Assembly: GCA_036365455.1 (NCBI GenBank)
Contig: JAWQUS010000011.1
Location: forward strand, 20,001 to 84,000
Direction: 5' to 3'
Length of the DNA stretch: 64,000 nucleotides
Source: Macrosoma leucophasiata
Taxonomy: Eukaryota; Arthropoda; Insecta; Lepidoptera; Hedylidae
Every line of letters begins with the position of its first letter. Within the stretch, counting starts at the first letter, position 1. Below the pieces are notes generated by a model, which saw nothing but the letters and a program-made list of their open reading frames with translations, was not told where the DNA came from and did not search any database. Position numbers and translations under genes: made by a program. Below, piece after piece: positions 1-9,832 of the stretch.

Positions 1-348
1 TAACATAACTTTCGTTATCAAATTCCGTTATTCGTCCCAAACTTCGTTTTTTTGTACTGACCCCCCCTAATTTTTTGTTCTCATAAAATAGCCCTTGTTT
101 TTCCCTATCCCCCAATACCTAACTTGCCCCCCTAACTTCAAAAACTCGCGAAACGGGCCCACCCTCCCTCCCGGTGGACATTTACTAGGTTACCTCGACG
201 AATTAGGTCATCGGGATACGGGTTTTACCAAATTCCTGTAAATAGTAAAAAAGAAAAAATCATAGTTTTGTCTCTACTGCATTCGTAAATCCTTATAACA
301 TACACTATTGAATACTTACCTTAAATACTTACCTGACGTCCTCCCACG

Positions 349-1608
349 ATGCGACGCACGCCGCCGCCTCTCCTTCCGAGGCCACCGGACGAAGTAGCAC
401 GCACGACTGCTCCATCAGTCATCACCCCTCCTGTTGTAGTAATAGATGACTCCAACCAGCCATCTGAAAATATTGACAAAAATATGCAGTTAATCATCAA
501 CTATGCGAAAACAATAATTTCAGCAATCCACAGCGGCAAGAGTGTTACATCTGAGAGCAAAACTAAGATTGCAGAATCCGCTAATAAAATCATTGCTATC
601 GCTACAGTAACTGACACCAAGTCCAACGCAGACACCAATCTAATCCACGATATTGAAACCTCAGTCAAAAGGTGTATCCAAGCTGAAGTCGAAAACACCG
701 TCAGAGAATGCATCCAGTCCGAAATGAGTAACCTCAAATCGCAACTTAATCTCAAAGTTCCTCCCAAACCTACTTTTGCCCAAATTGCAGCCACCTCCAA
801 CAAACCTACCACTCTCACACCCAAAAACACCGGCAAACCTGCAATCATTGTCGAAAAAAAGGGAGAACCCGCTAAAACTGCTAAAGAGGTAAACGAAACC
901 TGGCGAAAAGCAATATCTTTCAAAGAAACTAAATATGCACCGGCTAAAGTTAACCCTATCTCCAGTAACAAACTCCGCATAGAATTCGATACTGTCGAAC
1001 AGTGTAATGAGACACTGAAACGGCTTGAAGATTCAAGCGATCTACGCGGAGAACAAGCTAAAATGCTAAAACCTATGGTCATGTTAAAGGGAGTGTCTAC
1101 AGAAATAAAAAAAGAAGAACTTATAAATATCCTAATTCATCAAAATCCATCTATCGAAAATCACATAATCACAGAAACTGATATCACTCTCAAATTCATC
1201 AAAGATAATAAAAAGAATAAAAATCTCTACAACGCAGCTCTTATCGTCACACCCCCCATATGGAAAGCCCTCACTCAAGCGGAACGTGTAAACGTAGATC
1301 ACCAACGAGTATTTGTCTGTAATTACACCCCCCTCCTTCAGTGTTACAACTGCCTGCAGTTCGGCCATACCCGCATCAATTGTACATCAAAAAATATTAC
1401 CTGCTCTCACTGCTCTAGCGAATCCCATCTCTTCAAAGACTGTCCCTCGAAAGCCGATGTATCGTCTGTGACATGTCACAACTGCCTCACCAGCAACAAC
1501 AGCCAGAAGACCAATCACAACACACAACACTCCGCCACTTCCAGCTTCTGTCCAATTTTGAAAAAAATGTCTGATCGACTTTTTTTTCGTACCAACTACG
1601 GATTCTAA
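349..1608 (+). CDS. Retrotransposon ORF1, gag-like protein with CCHC zinc knuckles (copy 1)
   Basis: The protein is 419 aa and starts at ATG 349. ORF1 proteins of TRAS/SART elements bind the element RNA and carry the particle to telomeres. The N-terminal third is Ser/Thr/Lys-rich and unstructured. Residues about 180-330 form the conserved gag-like block (WRKAISF, KTKYAPAK-like segment). Three Cys/His knuckles follow near residues 333-400: CYNCLQFGHTRINC, CSHCSSESHLFKDC, and a longer C-x2-C...H...C. The stop TAA overlaps the beginning of ORF2, so ORF2 is probably translated by termination-coupled reinitiation, as is known for SART1-type elements. A partial copy of the same subfamily at 24220-24981 is clearly homologous. 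The reading frame is intact, so the protein may still be made. Confidence 0.85.
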   Translation: MRRTPPPLLPRPPDEVARTTAPSVITPPVVVIDDSNQPSENIDKNMQLIINYAKTIISAIHSGKSVTSESKTKIAESANKIIAIATVTDTKSNADTNLIHDIETSVKRCIQAEVENTVRECIQSEMSNLKSQLNLKVPPKPTFAQIAATSNKPTTLTPKNTGKPAIIVEKKGEPAKTAKEVNETWRKAISFKETKYAPAKVNPISSNKLRIEFDTVEQCNETLKRLEDSSDLRGEQAKMLKPMVMLKGVSTEIKKEELINILIHQNPSIENHIITETDITLKFIKDNKKNKNLYNAALIVTPPIWKALTQAERVNVDHQRVFVCNYTPLLQCYNCLQFGHTRINCTSKNITCSHCSSESHLFKDCPSKADVSSVTCHNCLTSNNSQKTNHNTQHSATSSFCPILKKMSDRLFFRTNYGF

Positions 1609-4600
1609 CGCCGTTAATATCAACTGTGACCAACTCTCCAACTCGAACAAACTGAAAATTGTACAAATCAATTTAGGTAGAAGCTATCATTGCGAGCAAG
1701 AATTCTTAAAGTTCTTTATTGATAATGACTTCGATATTGCTTTCATCTCCGAGCCCTACGTGGGCAAAACTGATATCATGAGACAAATTCCAGACTATAA
1801 TACCATTCAGTTTCACACCGAAACCAGAGTCAAGGCGTGCTTAGTTATAAAAAATAATCTCGGATCAGTCCTCGGCTTGACTCAGTACTCGACATCTAAC
1901 ATATGCATTGCTCAACTTACTATCAACAAAACAAAGTTTTTCTTCACAAGCATCTACATAGAACCTAAAACCGACGAATATAACACATTGGGTAAATTAG
2001 AGATATTCCTTAAAGACACTGATACCCATGCCCACATGATTTGTGGTGATTTTAATGGATGGCACCAAACATGGGGATCCACGAAAAACAATAGAAGAGG
2101 ATTAGACGTGGTCCATCTGATCAACACTAACAATTTAGTCGTATGTAACATGGGAAACAGTCCCACTTTCGAAACAGTAACCCATGGTACCGACAGAAGC
2201 TCTATCATTGACCTCACCATTGTCTCAGATAATATTTACAGTAAAATTGAAGACTGGATCATTGAATACCGCTGCTCACCATCCTCGGAACACCATGCCA
2301 TAACGTGTGTACTTAACTGCAATAAAAAACAAATAGTGCGTAAAAAATATGGATCCACCTTTAAATATAATACGGAAAAAGTGGATTGGTCCGTAATTAA
2401 AACTAAATTCAGACTAAAAATAAATAACAAGAATTTAAACAGTGTAAAAATAGAAAGCCTAAATAAAATAGATTTAGATAAATACATAAAAAATGTCACT
2501 ACAGCAATACAAGAAGTGTGTAATAAATACCTTAAAACTAAACCTAAAAATAAAAAACATCACTTACCTTGGTGGTCTGACGAACTCGACGCACTAAAAA
2601 GAAGAGTAATCTTCCTCCACCACCGGCTCCAAGATCTGAAAAAAAGTAAAAAACCGTTAAAAAATATAGTAATGGAAAGAAATGAAGCTAAAGAAGAGTA
2701 CGCTAATGCTATAAAAAAAGCAGCCACAGAAAACTTTAAGGATTTCTGCTCTATGCAATGTAAAGAAAACGTGTGGTCACAGACGAATAGGCTTTTAAAG
2801 AACTTACCTCAAAAGAAATCCCCCTACACACTCAATATAGGAAATGGCAAATATACTACCTCCAACTCTGATACAGCAAATGCACTGCTTACCAAATTCT
2901 ACCCCGATGATGATCCCAACCTTGACACTCCGGAACAGCTACTCATCCGCAACGAAGCCGACCCACTCTTAAACACCATAAATGAAGTAGAATTTACAGA
3001 AAATGAAGTCACACATTGCCTCAATAGTTTTGACCCAAAGAAGGCTCCGGGACCGGATAACCTCACCGCCGATATATGGACCAATTTCGTGGATTGTCAC
3101 CCAGAAATAGTAACCAAAATTTTAAACCGATGCGTACAACTTGCCTACATCCCATCAACCTGGAAAGAAGCAGTCATTAAAACTGTCCCCAAACCCAACA
3201 AAGATAATTATAACGACATCTCCTCATACCGACCAATAGGACTACTGAACATTATAGGCAAATTACTCGAAAAACTTGTAGCACAAAGACTTGTATACCA
3301 TTTAGACAAGGGCCACCATTCAAACCAAATGCAATTCGGCTTCAGATCCCAAACTTCCACTGTTGATGCGCTAAATACTGCAATAAATACCATCCGCACA
3401 GCAAAACAAAATAAAAAACAGGTCATCGCAATTTCATTAGATATCAGGGGAGCATTTGATCACGCGTGGTGGCCGGCACTTCTGCATAGGCTACGTGTGA
3501 TCGAATGCCCACAAAATTATTACAATTTAATAAAAAATTACATGGATGACAGAACTGCTACCTTATTCTACGGAGAGGCACAGGCCAGTAAAACACTTAC
3601 CAGGGGTTGTATCCAGGGTTCCGTTCTGGGGCCCCTATTCTGGAACTTAATCATGGACGAGCTTCTGTTCTTCAACCTCCCTGATGAGTGCCACCTGCAG
3701 GCTTATGCTGACGACGTGCTCCTCATTGTCTCTGCGAACAAAATACAAGAATTAGAGAATAAAGCAAATCAAGTACTACAAGCAATATTTAACTGGGGAC
3801 AGAGCGTTAAACTTACCTTCGGTCCTGACAAAACACGGGCTATTTACTTCACCCAAAAATCTAAAAATGTAAAACTCTTCATGGATTCTAAGCCAATAAA
3901 ATTCAATAATGAAATAAAAATACTAGGAGTTATTATAGATAAAAACTTAAAGTTCATTAGTCATGTCAATTACATCATAAATAAAGTCCAAAAAATTTAC
4001 AGAAAATTATGTACATTCATCCGACCGACATGGGGAGTGCAGTCTGACAATGTCAACACTATATATAGACAGGTTATAGAACCTATAGTGACGTACGCTG
4101 CCGTGATATGGCATGGCGCAACGAAGTATCAGATCGTTAGACACCGCCTCCTATCATTACAAAGGGGCTTTGCGATAAAAATCTTGCGGGGGTTCAGAAC
4201 AATACCCACCATCTCGGCAATTGCCTTAGCCGAACTCACTCCTCTAGACATTAAAGTTACTGAAATAGCCAAGATCCAACAAACCAAAATCAATGGAACG
4301 ACACCACACCTACCAAGTGATGTCACCCTAGACAAACCAGCTCACCCGTCACAGCTCCTCCACCCATCGCAACGCATTCGAATTGGCCACTATACTGCCA
4401 CCACCCAGGATGAAGTCGACAGCTTTTGCTCAGCATTTACCACTAGAATCTTCACTGATGGTAGCAAACATGACGATCTGGTGGGCGCAGCTTATGTCGC
4501 TATATCACCCGATGGAAATAATATTACAAGGAAATATAAGCTGCATTCCTGCTGCTCAGTGTTCCAGGCAGAAACTTTCGCAATTCTGATGGCATGCGAA

Positions 4601-5314
4601 TGGTGCCTGAAAGCAAATATAAGGGATGCAGCTATATTCACAGACTCCATGTCCGCCATCCAGGAACTCAATAATCCTAACAGCCATAACTCAACAGTAA
4701 CCTCTATTCATCAAACCATCCACTACATAATGCGCACAGGAACGCTGAAAATAATATGGATAAGATCTCACGTCGGCCTAGCCGGCAACGAGTTGGCCGA
4801 TCTGGCAGCCAAATCCGCTGCCGGTCTACATAAATCCCCAGCCTTCAGCAAATTTCCATTAAGCTATCCAAAACGCCTAATACAAAAAGAATCGTACATA
4901 AACAGTGATGAAAAGTATATCAATTCCACGACCGGATTACACACTAAACAATTATGCCCAAATCTAGATTCTATTAAAAATTTGTTTGATCACTACTCGC
5001 GCTCATTCGAACTTACTCAGATTCTGACAGGCCATGGGTATCATCTTCAATACCTACACAGATTTAAAATAAAAAATAACTGCTTATGCCCCTGTGATAA
5101 CACTTCCGTTCAGAATATCCAGCACCTACTCCAAGAATGTCCTAAATATAATCAAACTAGAAATAAACATGAACTTACCTGCAGCATGTACGATATAATC
5201 GACCCATATTCACTAACAGAAATAGTAAAAAAAGAAAGTAGCAAACTTACTTACATAAGCCACATAAAAACAATAATCAACACATTAAAAGAATTCAATA
5301 AAAACGTTGTATAA
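1598..5314 (+). CDS. Retrotransposon ORF2: APE endonuclease, reverse transcriptase, RNase H (copy 1)
   Basis: The frame is open from 1598 to 5314 (about 1238 codons). The endonuclease opens with QINLGRS (about residue 23), then EPYVG (about 52), GDFNGWH (about 150) and SEHHAI near 230. The reverse transcriptase spans about 480-850, with KKAPGPDN, YRPIGLL, DIRGAFDHAWW, GCIQGSVLGP and the YADD active site near residue 703. RNase H follows at about 950-1085 with FTDGS, QAE, FTDS and GNELAD supplying the D-E-D-D set. A C-terminal CPC...H-x4-C finger lies near residue 1163. I place the start at 1598, in the frame of ORF2, because the sister copy at 24971 begins ATGGATTGTAACG exactly where this copy reads ACGGATTCTAACG. 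The first ATG-like in-frame codon downstream lies inside the endonuclease and would remove catalytic residues. It is a probable full-length but possibly start-defective polymerase. Confidence 0.85.
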   Translation, partial: TDSNAVNINCDQLSNSNKLKIVQINLGRSYHCEQEFLKFFIDNDFDIAFISEPYVGKTDIMRQIPDYNTIQFHTETRVKACLVIKNNLGSVLGLTQYSTSNICIAQLTINKTKFFFTSIYIEPKTDEYNTLGKLEIFLKDTDTHAHMICGDFNGWHQTWGSTKNNRRGLDVVHLINTNNLVVCNMGNSPTFETVTHGTDRSSIIDLTIVSDNIYSKIEDWIIEYRCSPSSEHHAITCVLNCNKKQIVRKKYGSTFKYNTEKVDWSVIKTKFRLKINNKNLNSVKIESLNKIDLDKYIKNVTTAIQEVCNKYLKTKPKNKKHHLPWWSDELDALKRRVIFLHHRLQDLKKSKKPLKNIVMERNEAKEEYANAIKKAATENFKDFCSMQCKENVWSQTNRLLKNLPQKKSPYTLNIGNGKYTTSNSDTANALLTKFYPDDDPNLDTPEQLLIRNEADPLLNTINEVEFTENEVTHCLNSFDPKKAPGPDNLTADIWTNFVDCHPEIVTKILNRCVQLAYIPSTWKEAVIKTVPKPNKDNYNDISSYRPIGLLNIIGKLLEKLVAQRLVYHLDKGHHSNQMQFGFRSQTSTVDALNTAINTIRTAKQNKKQVIAISLDIRGAFDHAWWPALLHRLRVIECPQNYYNLIKNYMDDRTATLFYGEAQASKTLTRGCIQGSVLGPLFWNLIMDELLFFNLPDECHLQAYADDVLLIVSANKIQELENKANQVLQAIFNWGQSVKLTFGPDKTRAIYFTQKSKNVKLFMDSKPIKFNNEIKILGVIIDKNLKFISHVNYIINKVQKIYRKLCTFIRPTWGVQSDNVNTIYRQVIEPIVTYAAVIWHGATKYQIVRHRLLSLQRGFAIKILRGFRTIPTISAIALAELTPLDIKVTEIAKIQQTKINGTTPHLPSDVTLDKPAHPSQLLHPSQRIRIGHYTATTQDEVDSFCSAFTTRIFTDGSKHDDLVGAAYVAISPDGNNITRKYKLHSCCSVFQAETFAILMACEWCLKANIRDAAIFTDSMSAIQELNNPNSHNSTVTSIHQTIHYIMRTGTLKIIWIRSHVGLAGNELADLAAKSAAGLHKSPAFSKFPLSYPKRLIQKESYINSDEKYINSTTGLHTKQLCPNLDSIKNLFDHYSRSFELTQILTGHGYHLQYLHRFKIKNNCLCPCDNTSVQNIQHLLQECPKYNQTRNKHELTCSMYDIIDPYSLTEIVKKESSKLTYISHIKTIINTLKEFNKNVV

Positions 5315-5511
5315 ATTCATTCCTGTAAAAGAAATAAAAGATTAAATTAAAAATACATACAATTGAATAACAAACAAAAAAAAATTATGACCACATACCT
5401 TAGAATGTCCGATCCATGCTCCTGAGGTGTAAATAGAACCTAAAAAAAAAAAAATATATATATATATATTAATTAATTATTAAGATAAAATATATAATGT
5501 AAATAAATACC

Positions 5512-5516
<5 letters not shown>

Positions 5517-5555
<39 letters not shown>
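5517..5555. repeat. (TA)n microsatellite in the copy 1 3' UTR
   Basis: An uninterrupted AT dinucleotide run is followed by A/T-rich sequence and a poly(A) stretch at 5619-5636. It sits inside the 3' UTR, between the ORF2 stop and the terminal stem-loop. Confidence 0.9.
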
Positions 5556-5559
<4 letters not shown>

Positions 5560-5796
5560 CCTATATAATAATAAAATTAAAATACATAAAAATAAAAATA
5601 ACACAAAATACATAAGTAAAAAAAAAAAAAAAAAAAAGAGAGAAAGAAAATTATTGTTAATAAGTTGATTCAATCACGAATTTAAACTACCAGATCGCTT
5701 CGCAATCACCACTCTCCACGATCTCATTTAGTCTGACTCTAGCCGCCCGTATTACTTAGCGAGGACCTTTGTCATTCCCTTCTATAACATTAAAAC

Positions 5797-5821
5797 CCTG
5801 GTGTAACATAACTACACCAGG
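5797..5821 (+). other. 3'-terminal RNA stem-loop of copy 1
   Basis: CCTGGTGTA (5797-5805) pairs perfectly with TACACCAGG (5813-5821) around a 7-nt loop, two bases before the poly(A). The other elements with intact 3' ends have a stem-loop in the same place with different sequence. That fits a reverse transcriptase recognition structure at the RNA 3' end. Confidence 0.7.
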
Positions 5822-5842
5822 ATAAAAAAAAAAAAAAAAAAA

Positions 5843-5985
5843 CCTAACCTAACCTAACCTAACCTAACCTAACCTAACCTAACCTAACCTAACCTAACCT
5901 AACCTAACCTAACCTAACCTAACCTAACCTAACCTAACCTAACCTAACCTAACCTAACCTAACCTAACCTAACCTAACCTAACCT
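5843..5985. repeat. Telomeric repeat (CCTAA)n, block 1
   Basis: About 28 perfect CCTAA units (TTAGG on the other strand), the canonical arthropod telomere repeat. The left edge is the poly(A) of copy 1. The right edge breaks after CCT at the 5' truncation point of copy 2. Confidence 0.97.
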
Positions 5986-8900
5986 GTAATAGCCCAACAT
6001 TCCACACATACAGAGGTGACAAATTGTACTCTAGTATTGTGGATGTTACAATGTGCTCTACAGGACTTATGGACAAAATTACCAATTGGAAGGTAGACGA
6101 AGAGGCGGTTAACCTCTCAGACCACCGACCAATAACATTTGAGTTCGTTTTAGATAGTGATCCACCCAGCTCTACAATAAAAAATTCAACACGTATCTTC
6201 AATACTACTAAAGTTAAATGGGACGAATTCAAAAAAGACCTAAATCACGAATTATCCGCCAATAATATATCAGTAGAGTCTATAAACAAATGTTACAATG
6301 ATATTGAGCTTGAAAATATAACTATAAAATATATAAATTGTATTAAATCAGCATGCCATAAAAACATCCCACTTAAGTCTAATAACAAACCTTACAAAAA
6401 AATTCCCTGGTGGACAAATGAACTAACTACTGCTAAAGAAGATCTAATAAGAAAACGTAACAGAATAAGACATGCCGGTCCCAAAAGGAAACAACTAATA
6501 ATTAATGAATATCTAAATGCTAAAGAAACATATAAACAACTAATTACAGATAGTAGAACCGAAAGCTGGGTTAAATTCTGCAATAAACAGGAAGGAGAGT
6601 CTATGTGGGATGGAATCTATCGTGTTATAAGGAATAGCTCTACAATTCGTAATGATAAATTAATAAAATCAAATAGTAATAATAGTATACTTACCCCTGA
6701 TGAATCCGCTGCGCTGCTGGCCTGCACGTTCTTCCCCGAAGATGACGCGTGTAGTGATACCAACGAACAGAGACTCCTCAGAGAGGAAGCATCCAGGATA
6801 CCTGAAAACATAAAAAATAATAACATTAGTACCAAATACATACCTTTTACCAAACATGAACTAGAGGTCATATTAAACAAAATAAGCCCCAAAAAAGCGC
6901 CCGGCGATGACGGCATTACCGCCGATATCTGCCAGGCTGCATATCAAACTGCTCCGAATATACTACTCTCCCTTTACAACAGATGTCTATACTTAGGAGT
7001 ATTCCCCAAATTATGGAAAAGGGCTATCATCAAAGTGGTACCCAAACCAAACAAAGATGACTATTCATCACCAAAGTCGTACAGACCGATTGGTCTCTTA
7101 CCTATATTCGGAAAATGCCTCGAAAAGCTATTCGTTAACCGATTGATGTGGCAATTAGGCAGTGAAAGAAGACTCAGTCCCAGACAATATGGTTTCATAC
7201 CTCAAAAATGCACGGAAGACGCCCTATATGATGCAGTGACTGTAATTAGAGAGGGTATAGATAACAAGCAAATTGTCGTGGCAGTGTCACTGGACATACA
7301 AGGGGCGTTCGACCACGCTTGGTGGCCTGGGATATTAAATCAGTTAAAATCAAAAAATGTTGACTTGCTCATTCTTAATTTAATATCAGATTACCTGTCG
7401 TTTAGATCCGTATCACTCACATATGCTGGTGCCCACATCTCGAAGAACACAAACATGGGCTGTATACAGGGATCCGCGTGCGGCCCAATATTCTGGAACG
7501 TTTTGTTAGACTCATTACTCCAAATGGCGGACCGCATGCGGGTCCATGTACAAGCCTTTGCGGATGATGTTCTTGTCATTGCCACTGGCACATCAGCAGA
7601 ACGAATTGAAGAAGTTCTAAACCCCGCCCTAGACGAAATCTATTACTGGGGCAAAAAGCAAAAGCTCAATTTTGCTGCTCAGAAAACCCAAGCCGTCTTA
7701 TTTACAAATAAATTAAAATACGACATTCCCAAAATAGTAATGAATAATACCCAAATTCATCTCTCCAACAGTGTTAAGATCCTCGGCGTTACTATTGACA
7801 ACAAATTAAATTTCAAAAAACATTTACAAGAAACCAATAATAAAGTTATAAATATATACAAATCACTTTCTAGAACAGCAAAAGCCCAATGGGGTCTCAA
7901 CCCGAAAATTTGCAGAACTATTTATATCTCAGTTATTGAGCCCATTGTCTTATATGCTGCCAGTGTATGGTGTCCCATAGCAGGGAGAAAGTATGCCCAG
8001 GCAAGACTGGATAAAATTTCGAGAACCTTTGGACTCATCATTTGCAAAGCGCATAGAACCGTCTCTTTTCAGTCTTGTACTATATTGGCGGGTATATTGC
8101 CTCTCAGTATTCGAGCCCAAGAACATCTTAACCTGTATGAAGTCAAACGTGGAAGACCACTGGAGGTGCTACCAGGCAGAGAATTACAAAAACTAATCAG
8201 CCCTTTCGATCTACCCCATCCTGCTGAGAGAGAGGTCCTCTCCTATGACGAAATTCTCTCCCAAGACGATGTTCAACAGCTTAACAAAGATTGGGCACAA
8301 ATCTATACAGATGGGAGTAGAATAGACGGTAGAACTGGTGGCGCTATTTCCTGCTGGATAGGGGATAAGGAGATAAAGCGGGCTGGATTTTGTCTAGAAG
8401 ATTTCTGCTCAGTTTTTCAGGCTGAAATGGTCGCACTTCTGAAAGCTATCACCGTTGTTAAAAGGGACAACCGATTCAATAAAACATACATATTAAGTGA
8501 TGCCAAATCAGTCCTGGAAACAGTCATAAATCCTGAAGCGCTCCACCCTATCGCTCACGAAATACGGGAAACTTTAAAGGACATAAAAGACTCGAAAGGA
8601 GAAATCGAATTTGTATGGGTCAAAGCTCATATAGGAATCGAAGGGAACGAGCGAGCTGATGCATTGGCAAAAAATGCTGCCACAACAAAAAAGCAAAGGC
8701 CCGAGTACGACAATTTTCCGCTATCTTACGCCAAAAAGGTCATCAGAAATTCATCAATAGAAATTCGCCAACATAACTATAGCCAATCTACAACAGGTTC
8801 TATAACGAAAGTATTTCTGCCTAATATAAAGACTGCAATAAAAATAATCAAAGATTTACACATTGACAACATTACAGCACAAGTACTTACGGGACACGGA

Positions 8901-9191
8901 TGCTTCAAGGAATACCTACATCGATTCAAACTCACCTCTAATCCATACTGCCCATGTGACAATGTAACCCCGCAATCTATAATACACCTAATAACAAATT
9001 GCCCACGATTTTCTCTACAGAGGGTAGATTGCGAATTTCTGATCGACGACAAATTAACAGAAGATAATCTTCAGCATCTGATGGTCATTTCTAAATCAAG
9101 GGATTTATTACTAAGTTTCGCAAAATTCTGCATTATGCAAATAATGACAGAAAACGGCTCCAAACCTGAAAAAGGGAAAAAAACACAATAA
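5985..9191 (+). CDS. Truncated ORF2 (C-terminal endonuclease, RT, RNase H), copy 2
   Basis: About 1068 codons are open in one frame starting at the telomere junction; the missing part is the N-terminal two thirds of the endonuclease (QINLGR, EPY and GDFN segments). What remains begins with the NSPTF...YRGD stretch and SSIVDVTM, then the SDHRPI catalytic histidine block. RT motifs are KKAPGDDG, YRPIGLL, DIQGAFDHAWW, GCIQGSACGP and FADD. RNase H has YTDGS, QAE, LSDA and GNERAD, and the C-terminal CPCD...H...C finger is kept. There is no proper start codon, and a protein made from it could not nick DNA. It is very similar in organisation and wording to copy 3, so both are one subfamily. Confidence 0.8.
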   Translation, partial: CNSPTFHTYRGDKLYSSIVDVTMCSTGLMDKITNWKVDEEAVNLSDHRPITFEFVLDSDPPSSTIKNSTRIFNTTKVKWDEFKKDLNHELSANNISVESINKCYNDIELENITIKYINCIKSACHKNIPLKSNNKPYKKIPWWTNELTTAKEDLIRKRNRIRHAGPKRKQLIINEYLNAKETYKQLITDSRTESWVKFCNKQEGESMWDGIYRVIRNSSTIRNDKLIKSNSNNSILTPDESAALLACTFFPEDDACSDTNEQRLLREEASRIPENIKNNNISTKYIPFTKHELEVILNKISPKKAPGDDGITADICQAAYQTAPNILLSLYNRCLYLGVFPKLWKRAIIKVVPKPNKDDYSSPKSYRPIGLLPIFGKCLEKLFVNRLMWQLGSERRLSPRQYGFIPQKCTEDALYDAVTVIREGIDNKQIVVAVSLDIQGAFDHAWWPGILNQLKSKNVDLLILNLISDYLSFRSVSLTYAGAHISKNTNMGCIQGSACGPIFWNVLLDSLLQMADRMRVHVQAFADDVLVIATGTSAERIEEVLNPALDEIYYWGKKQKLNFAAQKTQAVLFTNKLKYDIPKIVMNNTQIHLSNSVKILGVTIDNKLNFKKHLQETNNKVINIYKSLSRTAKAQWGLNPKICRTIYISVIEPIVLYAASVWCPIAGRKYAQARLDKISRTFGLIICKAHRTVSFQSCTILAGILPLSIRAQEHLNLYEVKRGRPLEVLPGRELQKLISPFDLPHPAEREVLSYDEILSQDDVQQLNKDWAQIYTDGSRIDGRTGGAISCWIGDKEIKRAGFCLEDFCSVFQAEMVALLKAITVVKRDNRFNKTYILSDAKSVLETVINPEALHPIAHEIRETLKDIKDSKGEIEFVWVKAHIGIEGNERADALAKNAATTKKQRPEYDNFPLSYAKKVIRNSSIEIRQHNYSQSTTGSITKVFLPNIKTAIKIIKDLHIDNITAQVLTGHGCFKEYLHRFKLTSNPYCPCDNVTPQSIIHLITNCPRFSLQRVDCEFLIDDKLTEDNLQHLMVISKSRDLLLSFAKFCIMQIMTENGSKPEKGKKTQ

Positions 9192-9327
9192 AAAACACAC
9201 CCAACAAGGGTATTACAGCAAACCAACAAAATAAAGGCTAAGCAAACATGCTAGGAAAAAAGGTTGCCACAAAATAAACAGTGGCAGTATTAAAATAATC
9301 CAAAAAAAAAAAAAAAAAAAAAAAAAA
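5986..9327 (+). mobile_element. TRAS-like retrotransposon, copy 2 (subfamily B), 5'-truncated
   Basis: The element starts abruptly inside the ORF2 endonuclease, directly after telomere repeats, lacks ORF1, and ends with a poly(A) tract (9302-9327) joined to CCTAA. Such 5' truncation at a telomeric junction is the normal result of incomplete target-primed reverse transcription. The remaining ORF2 is open to its stop at 9191, which suggests a young insertion. The 3' UTR (9192-9301) is short and ends in a stem-loop. Confidence 0.85.
9265..9286 (+). other. 3'-terminal RNA stem-loop of copy 2
   Basis: TGCCAC (9265-9270) pairs with GTGGCA (9281-9286) around a 10-nt A-rich loop, 15 bases before the poly(A). 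Copy 3 has TGCCGC/GCGGCA in the same position, so the stem is preserved by paired base changes. Confidence 0.65.
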
Positions 9328-9390
9328 CCTAACCTAACCTAACCTAACCTAACCTAACCTAACCTAACCTAACCTAACCTAACCTAACCT
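9328..9390. repeat. Telomeric repeat (CCTAA)n, block 2
   Basis: About 12.6 perfect units lie between the poly(A) of copy 2 and the 5' truncation of copy 3. As in block 1, the right edge ends ...AACCT. Confidence 0.97.
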
Positions 9391-9798
9391 ATAAAACAAG
9401 ACGACATCAAGATTGTACGACGGGTCAAAGGTCGAATCAACAACGTCCATAACGTCATAATGGAAGTCAATCCAGCAGTCTGGAACAAAGTCGTTAACCA
9501 GAAGATAAGAATAGGATACCAAGTTATATCAGCCATTGACCAAAGTCCCGTAGTGCAATGCTATAAGTGTATGGGTTTCGGACATCGCGCCCAGGACTGC
9601 ACGCGCACCGTGTCATGTGGCTTCTGCAGCGGATCACACGACACTAGAGAGTGCCAAAACAGGAGCGGGGCTCCAAAATGCTGTAACTGCAGTACGGCCA
9701 AACGCGATGAAACCGAACACCCAGCCTACAGCAAGGACTGCAGTGAATGGTCCAAATGGGATAGACTTGCTAGAGCATCTGTCTCGTATTCTTGTTAA
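9391..9798 (+). CDS. ORF1 C-terminal fragment with zinc knuckles, copy 3
   Basis: Only the last 135 codons of ORF1 remain, open from the telomere junction to TAA at 9796-9798. They contain the conserved IGYQVISAIDQSP segment and the knuckles CYKCMGFGHRAQDC, CGFCSGSHDTREC and CCNC...H...C. The N-terminal gag half is missing, so the fragment has lost its normal start. The stop again lies at the ORF2 boundary, with the shared TAACGCC sequence seen in subfamily A. Confidence 0.8.
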   Translation: MKQDDIKIVRRVKGRINNVHNVIMEVNPAVWNKVVNQKIRIGYQVISAIDQSPVVQCYKCMGFGHRAQDCTRTVSCGFCSGSHDTRECQNRSGAPKCCNCSTAKRDETEHPAYSKDCSEWSKWDRLARASVSYSC

Positions 9799-9832
9799 CG
9801 CCGCGGGCGTGCAAGCAAAACACTCGCTAGGA

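Larger units (their letters stand above)
1..5842 (+). mobile_element. TRAS-like telomeric non-LTR retrotransposon, copy 1 (subfamily A), nearly complete
   Basis: This element comprises a 5' leader (1-348, no ORF, window may cut its start), ORF1 (349-1608), ORF2 (1598-5314), a 3' UTR of about 500 bp with AT-rich microsatellites, a terminal stem-loop and a poly(A) run (5824-5842) that joins directly to CCTAA repeats. Insertion of a poly(A)-tailed LINE with gag-like ORF1 and APE-type endonuclease into telomere repeats is the known behaviour of the R1-clade TRAS family. It is the best preserved copy here: both reading frames are open, and the only visible lesion is an ACG where the ORF2 ATG should be. 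The family assignment rests on target site and domain order, not on a database match. Confidence 0.85.

Noticed and set aside
501..1082. 193-codon minus-strand ORF opposite ORF1 of copy 1
   Set aside because: Shadow frame of the gag-like ORF; no motif, no counterpart in other copies.
5843..5985. True chromosome end within the window
   Set aside because: Non-telomeric element sequence lies on both sides of every CCTAA block, so these are internal telomeric-domain repeats; the real terminus would be left of position 1.
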